Below, piece by piece: positions 23,274 through 29,664 of a stretch of DNA of 29,664 nucleotides. Both the position numbers and the translations under genes were made by a program. The stretch's first letter is position 1. Each line of letters opens with the position of its first letter. Origin of the DNA: JBMYZL01 sp965661765 (lineage in GTDB: Bacteria; Bacteroidota; Bacteroidia; Flavobacteriales_D; Sanyastnellaceae). Below the pieces are notes generated by a model. That model was not told the DNA's origin, made no database searches, and was given only the letters and a program-made list of their open reading frames with translations. Where the stretch lies: positions 1 through 29,664 of the forward strand of contig CBFIFE010000034.1 in the NCBI GenBank assembly GCA_965661765.1, given 5' to 3'.

Positions 23274-24548
23274 TTATTTGGAATGTTGTGCGACCGCCGT
23301 GCGCAAGATGGCGTGGAAACGTGCGATGTCCTCGAAGGAATTGTACAATGGGACGGGCGCCATGCGAATGACATTGGGCTCGCGCCAATCCGCCACCACC
23401 CCTGCCGCCGACAGCGCATCGAACAGGGAGCGGCCAAAGCCGTGGGCCACCACGGACAATTGGGACCCACGTTGTGCGGGGTCCGAAGGGGTGATGATTT
23501 CAAGGCCAGGCACATCCAGAACCGCCGCCTCGAGGTAGGCCGTCAACCGGTCCCCCCGTTCGCGGAGTTGCGGCAGGCCAGCGTCCAGGAATTGGTCCAA
23601 AGCCACCTTGTGGACAGCCATGTTGAGGACAGGGGCATTCGACATTTGCCACGCCTCCGCTGACGGCATGGCCGAAAAGGTCTCCTCCATCAAGAAGCGT
23701 CGCTCGGCATCGTGGCCCCACCAGCCCTCAAACCGCGGGATGTCCGGGCTGTGGACATGGCGTTCATGAACGAAGATGCCCGAAACAGCGCCGGGGCCTG
23801 AGTTGAGGTACTTGTAGCTGCACCAGCAAGCGAAATCGACACCCCAGTCGTGCAAAGACAAGGGCACATTGCCGATGGCGTGGGCCAAATCGAACCCGCA
23901 GGTCGCGCCCACCGCGTGGGCAGCTGCGGTGATTGCGGGCATGTCCAGTCGCGCGCCAGAGAAATAGTTGACACCGCCCATCATGACCATGGCCAGGGTG
24001 TCACCCGCCTCCTCGATGGCAGAGAGGATGTCCGCCGTGCGAAGCACATGTTCGCCTGGACGGGGAGCGACCTCGATGAGGTCGGTGGTGGGGTCGAGGT
24101 GGTGAAAGCGGATTTGGCTTGCCAAGGCATATTGATCCGAAGGAAAGGCCTTCGCTTCACACAGGATTTTGCGCCGCTTGCCCTGCGGGCGGAAGAACGA
24201 CACCATCAGCAGATGCAGGTTCACGGTCAGCGCATTCATCGCCACCACTTCATGCGGAAGACCTCCGGTCAGGTGACAGAGGCCCGTTGTGAACCGCTCG
24301 TGGTAGCTGACCCAGGGGTTGCGGGCGGCAAAGTGCCCCTCCACACCATGTTGTGCCCAATCTTCGAGTTCCGCTTGCAAGGCCGTGGCCGCCGCCCGAG
24401 GCTGCAAGCCCAGCGAATTGCCCGTGAAGTAGATGCAATCTTCGCCCTCGTGCTGGGGGATGAGAAAGTCAGCACGGTGGCGATGCAGTGGATCTGCGGC
24501 GTCTGCAGAACGGGCGGTTTGGCGATCAAACGTGGCTGGAATGCTCAT
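23274..24548 (-). CDS. kynU: kynureninase
   Basis: About 424 aa from ATG 24548 (MSIPATFDRQTARS). A longer start at 24620 would run into the envC-like gene. A PLP-dependent fold type I enzyme that splits kynurenine or 3-hydroxykynurenine to (hydroxy)anthranilate and alanine in tryptophan breakdown or de novo NAD synthesis. Visible are YFTGNSLGLQP, WVSYHERF, GFDLAHAIGNVPL (Asp220 and His223 near PLP) and the Schiff-base lysine Lys246 in WCSYKYLNSGPG. Length is normal. Other kynurenine-pathway genes are not present in the window, and the surrounding genes are envelope genes, so its place here may be only positional. Confidence 0.96.
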   Translation of the reverse strand: MSIPATFDRQTARSADAADPLHRHRADFLIPQHEGEDCIYFTGNSLGLQPRAAATALQAELEDWAQHGVEGHFAARNPWVSYHERFTTGLCHLTGGLPHEVVAMNALTVNLHLLMVSFFRPQGKRRKILCEAKAFPSDQYALASQIRFHHLDPTTDLIEVAPRPGEHVLRTADILSAIEEAGDTLAMVMMGGVNYFSGARLDMPAITAAAHAVGATCGFDLAHAIGNVPLSLHDWGVDFACWCSYKYLNSGPGAVSGIFVHERHVHSPDIPRFEGWWGHDAERRFLMEETFSAMPSAEAWQMSNAPVLNMAVHKVALDQFLDAGLPQLRERGDRLTAYLEAAVLDVPGLEIITPSDPAQRGSQLSVVAHGFGRSLFDALSAAGVVADWREPNVIRMAPVPLYNSFEDIARFHAILRTAVAQHSK

Positions 24549-24576
24549 TGGGGCGAAGATTTGCAGGGAGGAATGC

Positions 24577-25794
24577 TCAACGGGTGAGCCAAATTTCGGG
24601 ATTCTGAGGCGCCTGGCCACCGCTGCTCACTTTCCAGACCTCAAAATGCACAATGGCGCCTTCGGGTTTGGTGAGGACTGTGCCCAGAATGTCACCGGCC
24701 TCCACATTGTCGCCCTTCGCCACTCGCACGCCGGTCAAGTTGCTGTAAACCGTGCGGTAGGCGCCATGCGAAACAATGACAGTGAAGCCGCTGCCAGCAA
24801 TGTCGAAGACACTGGAGACCCTGCCGCCAAACGAAGACCGGATTTCTGCCCCCGCATCGGTGCGGATGTCAACCCCGTTGTTTTCGATGGTGATGCCAGG
24901 AAGGGTGGGGTGATTTTGCAGACCAAACCGGCCCGTGATGACCCCACGCATCGCTGGCCATGGAAGCGAGGCCTTGTTTTTTTCAAAAGACTCCGACACC
25001 AGCTTTCCCGCAGGAGTCAGCGCGAATTCCCCTGCCGCCGAGGCCCGTTCCGCCGCGAGTTCCGCTTCGATGATGCGGCGAATCTCTGCGTTCAAGCGTT
25101 GTCGCTCGGCTTCTTTTTGCCGCTGTTCGGCCCGAAGCTGCTTTTCTTGTCCCGCGAGGTCGCGGACGAGCGCGGCGCGGCGGGTTTGGTCGGCGAGCAG
25201 CCGCTCTCGTTCCGCGGCGATTTCCGCGAGCACCCGTTCAGATGCCCGCTTTTTTTCGGCCAGTGCCTCGAGGCTGGCGTTGAGGTCATCACCCGCTTGC
25301 TCGATCGAGGCGGCTTGCTCCTTCCGAAGCTGCGAATAGGATTGCAACATCCGAAAACGAAGCGCTGCTTGCTGCACATCATCGGCCGCGAAAATGAATG
25401 CAAAGGCATTGCGTGCCAAGGAGATGCGATAGGCCGCAATGATCATTTGGGCGTATTCCTCCTTGAGCGCAGCGATGTGGCCTTCGAGCGTCCGGATTTC
25501 GCTGTCCGTGCCCCGCATGGAGCGATCGATGGCGCGGATTTCCTTGCGGTGGTGGTCGAGCAGCCGTTCCCGCAAGGCAATGCGTTCTTCGACCAATTGC
25601 AACTCTCCCAGCGCACTGGACTTGCTCGCCTGGGCCGCCTGAAGGAGGCGTTCGGTGTTTGCAATCGCTTCATTGAGGGCGTCGCGTTGGGCTTGGAGTT
25701 CGGCTTTGGTTTGGCCCCAAACCCCACACGCACTGCCCATCAGCACCACAAACATGGCCCAAGGCAGCCGGCTCAACAAGCGCTCAAAAGGCAT
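24577..25794 (-). CDS. EnvC-like murein hydrolase activator (degenerate LytM/M23 domain)
   Basis: About 405 aa from ATG 25794, with a signal peptide (hydrophobic 12-27, cleavage near VWG-Q). Residues 30-250 are a long coiled coil (repeated EALAEKKRASERVLAEIAAE-type heptads). A LytM/M23 domain follows (about 278-405). The first zinc-ligand His of the HxGxD motif is Asn (ENNGVD, about residue 305) and the HxH motif reads IVH, so hydrolase activity is unlikely. This is the pattern of EnvC, which activates cell-wall amidases at the division site through its coiled coil. It overlaps the DUF4292 gene by 11 bp. Confidence 0.9.
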   Translation of the reverse strand: MPFERLLSRLPWAMFVVLMGSACGVWGQTKAELQAQRDALNEAIANTERLLQAAQASKSSALGELQLVEERIALRERLLDHHRKEIRAIDRSMRGTDSEIRTLEGHIAALKEEYAQMIIAAYRISLARNAFAFIFAADDVQQAALRFRMLQSYSQLRKEQAASIEQAGDDLNASLEALAEKKRASERVLAEIAAERERLLADQTRRAALVRDLAGQEKQLRAEQRQKEAERQRLNAEIRRIIEAELAAERASAAGEFALTPAGKLVSESFEKNKASLPWPAMRGVITGRFGLQNHPTLPGITIENNGVDIRTDAGAEIRSSFGGRVSSVFDIAGSGFTVIVSHGAYRTVYSNLTGVRVAKGDNVEAGDILGTVLTKPEGAIVHFEVWKVSSGGQAPQNPEIWLTR

Positions 25795-26722
25795 CGCGAT
25801 ATTCCAAATTGTCAGGCACATCGAAGGGGAAATCCGTCGGCTTGTTCAGCTTTGAGCGGGTGATTTTCAGTTCAATGCGCGCCTGGCCCTCGGGCGCTTT
25901 CAAGATCAACGAAACCTCCTGCGGCCATCGCCCGGCATCCGGTTCTTCCACAAAATTCGTGCGCTCGATGGTCACCGTCCGCAGGTAGTACAGGTCATCG
26001 AACACATCGCGCATCGGGTCAAAGGTCAGACCATCAAACCAGTGGCGCTTGACCAGCAAATCCTCCTCTTCTTTGCGATTGCGCATGCGTTCGTGCCGGC
26101 GATCCGAGGCTTCAATGCCCAAGGAGTCATCGGGTGCCAAATCCCGATCGTCTGCCCCCACAAGCCGCCGAACCGGGCGTTTGTATTTTCCAATCAGCGC
26201 GTATTGGCGATCGTCCACGCGGGAGAGGAATTTGTCGCTTTGCGGATCGAGGCCCATGGGCCGTCCGGTGAGCAGATCTTGCACGCTGCGAAAATCCATG
26301 GGCGTCCCGATCCATTCGGAAATGGCGGCATACGAACCGACGTAGGCAAAGCGATTGCCGGGTATTTTGCTGATGAGGTGAACCGAGTCGCGGGTCATCA
26401 TCAGCCGAGCGACCTCCACCCCGAGTGCAGGGGTCAGGCTCATCCAAACCACGCTGTCGTGCGCCATTCTCACCGTGGCTTTGAAGCTGTCGCTTCGCTC
26501 CGGACCGTCCACTGTGGCCTCGACTTTCATCGAAATCCAGTCCCATTGCAAGGCCGATGCCTCAGCGGCATCGAGAATGGTGTTGGGCGGGAGGTTGCGC
26601 AGTGGTTTTCCTTTCGCCATGCGCCGTTCATTGCTGCACCCGCTGAAAACACCCACCAAGAGCAGCAGCGCGCCCAACCGGATTGCCGCCATTGAAGCCC
26701 TGTACCTCTTTGTGCGGTTCAT
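25784..26722 (-). CDS. DUF4292 lipoprotein
   Basis: A 312-aa protein with a lipoprotein signal (hydrophobic 13-27, lipobox FSGC, Cys29) and a fold resembling outer-membrane lipoprotein carriers of the LolA/LolB type. Typical DUF4292 phrases are VEATVDGPERSDSFKATVRMAHDSVVWMSLTPALGVEVARLMMTRDSV and NRFAYVG. A charged insertion near 195-225 is rich in Arg, Asp and Glu. The family is restricted largely to Bacteroidota and usually sits between a TPR gene and an EnvC-like gene, exactly as here. Function is unproven; a role in outer-membrane or wall biogenesis is inference. Its ATG overlaps the TPR stop as ATGA (26719-26722). Confidence 0.92.
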   Translation of the reverse strand: MNRTKRYRASMAAIRLGALLLLVGVFSGCSNERRMAKGKPLRNLPPNTILDAAEASALQWDWISMKVEATVDGPERSDSFKATVRMAHDSVVWMSLTPALGVEVARLMMTRDSVHLISKIPGNRFAYVGSYAAISEWIGTPMDFRSVQDLLTGRPMGLDPQSDKFLSRVDDRQYALIGKYKRPVRRLVGADDRDLAPDDSLGIEASDRRHERMRNRKEEEDLLVKRHWFDGLTFDPMRDVFDDLYYLRTVTIERTNFVEEPDAGRWPQEVSLILKAPEGQARIELKITRSKLNKPTDFPFDVPDNLEYRDAF

Positions 26723-28455
26723 GGGCGCGAGTCGATTTTCTGCAACATCTCCTCGGCATCTGCCCCGGCCTCAATCGCCTTGCGATAGGCCTCGGCGGCC
26801 TCATCCTGCCGGCCGAGCGCTCGCAGAATGTCCCCCTTGTGTTCCAAAACTTCCGGGTCGCCCGCGGCACCAGCAGCCATCGCGGCCTCAATCCGCGCCA
26901 AGGCCTCGGCATGCTGCCCCATGACATGGAGCACCCAGGCTTCTGTGTCCAAGAAACTCGCGGTTCCCGGCATCAGTGAATTCGCCCGCCTGGAGCAGTC
27001 TAAGGCGCGTTCGAGGTCTGCACCGCGCAAGGCCAGGTAATATGCATGGTTGTTGAGCACGAAAGGGTCGTCTGGCTGCAAGGCCAAACTCGCTTCGTAC
27101 GCCGCCGCCGCCGCCACATCATCTCCGAGGTCATGCAGCACATCCCCTTCGGAGGACTTGAAACGCGCCTTGAGCAATGGATTGGCGGCTGCAAGGGGCG
27201 CACCGCGCCGGAGGAGCTGAAGGGCTTGGTCGAGTGCTTTGGTTTGGCTTGCCCCCATCGCCGCGAGCAGGTGCAACTCGGCGTCCACAGGAAACCGCTC
27301 GACCGCCTGCATTCCCCTCGCTGACATCTCTGGCCATTGTTCCAACTCCGCATGCAGCGCCAGTGCATCGCGCCAGACTTCGCGGTTGCCCGGATCGATC
27401 GACAGGGCTTGCTCCAACGCCCTCAGCGTGCCAGACAAATCCCCGCGTTCGTAACACAAATCCGCTCGCATTTGGGCGAACTTGACCTCATCGGGGTGGG
27501 CGTCCGAAGCGATGCCGATCAATTCGGCGGTCACCTCGTGCCAAGCATCGGTCATGCTGGCGAGCATCAAATACCCCACAAGCACATCGAGCTTTTCGGC
27601 GGCCGTGACCTCGCCGCTGCCCATGGCAATTCGGAGCAAATCCATGGCGCGATCGGTCATGGCCTTGCTGTCGATGCTTGCATCGGCCATGGCGGTCAAC
27701 ATTCGCGCGAGCTCCAAGGCAACCCACCCATCGCTCGGGTCCGCGGTGTGGAGGGATTCCAAGATGGCCGTTGCGCCCTCAATGTCCCCTTTGGATTCCA
27801 GAACATGGGCCTCTTGCAGGCGAAACTCCGGCTCGTCCGGATGGTCACCGATGGCCTGGGCCAAAGCCTCCTCAAACCGTTCGTCGTCCTCGAGCCACTC
27901 CAGGACCATCAACCGCTGTACTGCGATGTCCACATCGGGTCCTGACACCTCTTCGTACAGGTCGCACAAGGTGAGCGCGGCCTCGATGGAGCGGGATTGC
28001 AAAAACAAATCGATCCACCCAAATGCCCGTTCCAAATCGCCCGCCCGCTCTTCAACCACAATTCTCGCATCTGCCAGGGCGGTGCTGGGGTCGCCGGCCT
28101 CCAAAGCCGCCCGCCCCCGAAATTCCCGAATCCACAAGTCTTCGGGCAGCAAGTCCAAGGCCGCATCAAAATGCACACGGGCATCTGCGGGTTTGCCCAG
28201 TTCGAGGTCGATTTTGCCCAATTGAAACCGGACCGATGGCTCATCAGGCGCCATGCCCAGGCACGCCACAAATCCCTCCCTGGCTTGCTCCAAATCCCCC
28301 TTCCCGAGGTTTTGCATCGCCGCGAACCATGCCCGTTGGTAGTCCTCCGGATACGGTGGCAAATCCGCCAGTGACGCCGGCCCTTTGCAGCCCTGGACGA
28401 AAACCACAGACAGCATGAGTGCCCAAGTCAATAGCCGAGGAGATGAAAACGTCAT
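26719..28455 (-). CDS. TPR-repeat lipoprotein
   Basis: About 578 aa from ATG 28455. The frame extends upstream to 28575, but only the shorter start puts a lipobox (VFVQGC, Cys23) at the N terminus. The mature protein consists of some 14-16 tetratricopeptide-like units; the clearest are PSVRFQLGKIDLELGKPADARVHFDAAL (about 75-102), SGTLRALEQALSIDPGNREVWRDALALHAEL, AYEASLALQPDDPFVLNNHAYYLALRG and DPEVLEHKGDILRALGRQDEAAEAYRKAIEAG near the end. It presumably acts as a membrane-anchored periplasmic scaffold. It is coupled to DUF4292 and lies 46 bp after the nucleotidyltransferase gene. Confidence 0.9.
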   Translation of the reverse strand: MTFSSPRLLTWALMLSVVFVQGCKGPASLADLPPYPEDYQRAWFAAMQNLGKGDLEQAREGFVACLGMAPDEPSVRFQLGKIDLELGKPADARVHFDAALDLLPEDLWIREFRGRAALEAGDPSTALADARIVVEERAGDLERAFGWIDLFLQSRSIEAALTLCDLYEEVSGPDVDIAVQRLMVLEWLEDDERFEEALAQAIGDHPDEPEFRLQEAHVLESKGDIEGATAILESLHTADPSDGWVALELARMLTAMADASIDSKAMTDRAMDLLRIAMGSGEVTAAEKLDVLVGYLMLASMTDAWHEVTAELIGIASDAHPDEVKFAQMRADLCYERGDLSGTLRALEQALSIDPGNREVWRDALALHAELEQWPEMSARGMQAVERFPVDAELHLLAAMGASQTKALDQALQLLRRGAPLAAANPLLKARFKSSEGDVLHDLGDDVAAAAAYEASLALQPDDPFVLNNHAYYLALRGADLERALDCSRRANSLMPGTASFLDTEAWVLHVMGQHAEALARIEAAMAAGAAGDPEVLEHKGDILRALGRQDEAAEAYRKAIEAGADAEEMLQKIDSRP

Positions 28456-28501
28456 GTGCAGCCGAGGGTCAAGGGTGGATTCAACGCGAAAAAACAAACA
28501 A

Positions 28502-29506
28502 TCAGCATTGCAAACCACAAAAATCGCCCAAACTCGCATCCATCGGACGGCCTTCCACCTGTGCTTGGTTGCCAATCATGGCCCCGTGGAGGTTCGCGTG
28601 GGTGATGGTGGAATGGGTTTGGACCAAACCATTCTCCACCCGCGAATCCCGCACCACCGAATGCGCCCCTATGCTCACATGCGGCCCCACCACAGACCGC
28701 TCAATCCGCGCCCCTGGCCCGATGTAGCAAGGCGGAAGAATCACGCTGTCCACCACCACGGCCGTCGGATGGACCAAAGCCTCCTCAGCCGTCAGGGCCA
28801 AAATCCGTGCATTTGTCTCCACGGTCACCGCTTTGTTTCCACAATCCATCCACTCGTCCACTGTCCCCGGCTCAAACTTCAAACCGGCCTGCGTCATGTG
28901 CCGCAATGCATCGGGCAACTGGTATTCGCCGCCCTTGATGATGTTTTCGTCGATGAGTCGTTGCAACTCCCGCTCCAGCCGCTCGCCATCTCGGAAGGCA
29001 TAGATGCCAATCATGGCCAAATCGCTCACAAACTTCTCCGGCTTTTCCACGTAATCCACAATCGCCCCCGCGTCGTCCGTGACCACGACCCCAAACGCAC
29101 TGGGGTCGTCAACTTGCTTGCAAAAAAGCACACCGTCCAAGGCGGGATCGATTTGAAAATCGGCGCGAAAAAGGGTGTCCGCAAATGCCACAACGACTGG
29201 ACCTCGCAGGCACTGTCGACCACACAGAATGGCGTGTGCAGTTCCGAGGGGCTCATCTTGGTGGCAGATGTGCCCCTTTGCGCCAAGGCGTTCCGCAAAT
29301 GCAATCAGCTGATTCTCCACTTCCTGACCGAAATCGCCAATGACAAATGCAATTTCCTGGACAGGCTCCGCGCTCCGTGCGACAATGTCTTCGACCAACC
29401 GTTCGACGATCGGTTTGCCGCCAACGGGCACAAGGGGTTTGGGCGTGGTGAGGGTGTGGGGCCGGAGGCGGCTGCCTCTTCCGGCCATCGGGATGATGAT
29501 GTTCAT
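28502..29506 (-). CDS. sugar-phosphate nucleotidyltransferase (with C-terminal left-handed beta-helix)
   Basis: A 334-aa enzyme that joins a sugar-1-phosphate to an NTP. The N-terminal Rossmann-like domain (1-235) shows the nucleotide-binding signature MAGRGSRLRPHTLTTPKPLVPVGGKPI (6-32), FADTLF with a metal-binding Asp, and VDYVEKPEKF. Residues 240-320 form hexapeptide repeats (VDSVILPPCYIGPGARIERS, VVGPHVSIGAHSVVRDS). This resembles RmlA-like and GlmU/ManC-like enzymes; the sugar and nucleotide cannot be assigned. It is the first visible gene of the six-gene envelope run. A near-consensus -7 box (AATTTTTG on the minus strand, 29544-29551) lies 37 nt upstream. Confidence 0.92.
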   Translation of the reverse strand: MNIIIPMAGRGSRLRPHTLTTPKPLVPVGGKPIVERLVEDIVARSAEPVQEIAFVIGDFGQEVENQLIAFAERLGAKGHICHQDEPLGTAHAILCGRQCLRGPVVVAFADTLFRADFQIDPALDGVLFCKQVDDPSAFGVVVTDDAGAIVDYVEKPEKFVSDLAMIGIYAFRDGERLERELQRLIDENIIKGGEYQLPDALRHMTQAGLKFEPGTVDEWMDCGNKAVTVETNARILALTAEEALVHPTAVVVDSVILPPCYIGPGARIERSVVGPHVSIGAHSVVRDSRVENGLVQTHSTITHANLHGAMIGNQAQVEGRPMDASLGDFCGLQC

Positions 29507-29567
29507 GTTTGTCTTTTGTTCAATCTTGTCTCGGCTGTGCCTTCAAAAATTCCATCCGTTCCATTCA

Positions 29568-29643
29568 CTCCCTAGTTCCCTAGTTCCCTAGTCCCCCTAG
29601 TCTCCCTAGTCTCCCTAGTCCCCCCTAGTCCCCCCTAGTCCAC
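29568..29643 (-). repeat. G-rich 8-9 bp tandem array upstream of the nucleotidyltransferase gene
   Basis: On the minus strand the array reads as GGGGGACTA, GGGAGACTA and GGGAACTA-type units. Eight CTAG tetramers fall within about 75 bp. By analogy with the other arrays, its orientation predicts a minus-strand gene ending just right of 29643, outside or at the edge of the window. A Shine-Dalgarno or coding role is not suggested. Confidence 0.88.
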
Positions 29644-29664
29644 CCCCGTATGCCCAAACCCCCC

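Overview
The window reads as a chromosomal segment of a high-GC marine-type member of the Bacteroidota, most likely order Flavobacteriales. The evidence is: a long SecA (about 1134 aa) with a C-terminal zinc motif; a protein with a gliding-motility-associated (CHU_C/type IX secretion) C-terminal domain; DUF4292 and Big_5 lipoproteins typical of flavobacteria; a class Ia ribonucleotide reductase of the eukaryote-like type; no obvious Shine-Dalgarno sequences; and several matches to the Bacteroidota promoter consensus TTG-N(17-20)-TAnnTTTG. I saw no tRNA, rRNA, CRISPR array, intact transposon or prophage.

Layout, left to right. (1) 1-1394: the end of a large acidic protein, a small secreted protein with a dockerin-like tail, and a textbook terminator. 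(2) 1415-1800: a decayed 386-bp IS3-family remnant with both terminal inverted repeats. (3) 1863-5650, minus strand: serS, a small lipoprotein and a periplasmic TPR protein. (4) 5802-7361, minus: rplU-rpmA with a strong promoter, and an EamA transporter. (5) 7469-8939, plus: a heavy-metal-binding lipoprotein and heme A synthase. (6) 9085-12542, minus: nrdB-nrdA. (7) 13123-17113, plus: secA and a DUF1569 protein. (8) 17190-18059, minus: a DUF72 protein. (9) 18149-22521, plus: ComF-like phosphoribosyltransferase, free-methionine-(R)-sulfoxide reductase, Big_5 lipoprotein and CHU_C-domain secreted protein. (10) 22566-29506, minus: a six-gene run of sugar nucleotidyltransferase, TPR lipoprotein, DUF4292 lipoprotein, EnvC-like protein, kynureninase and a KtrA/TrkA potassium-channel regulator. 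Most genes are housekeeping or cell-envelope functions.

The most unusual signal is not a gene. Four (probably five) transcription units end in short G-rich tandem arrays built from 8-9 bp units such as GGGTGACTA and GGGAACGA, or from an 11-bp relative beginning GGGTGA. In the four cases where the gene is visible (TPR protein at 1863, secA, DUF72, ktrA) the G-rich strand is the sense strand, the stop codon (TAG or TGA) lies inside or at the edge of the array, and the gene is the last of its unit. Other units (dockerin-like gene, rpmA, nrdA) end in ordinary hairpin terminators. The arrays have the spacing expected of G-quadruplexes (GGG with loops of about 5-8) and may form a second, non-hairpin class of operon 3' end. 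A second recurring pattern is a -7-like box ending 5 nt before the start codon (7469, 13123, 18149, 20947), which suggests leaderless or nearly leaderless mRNAs.
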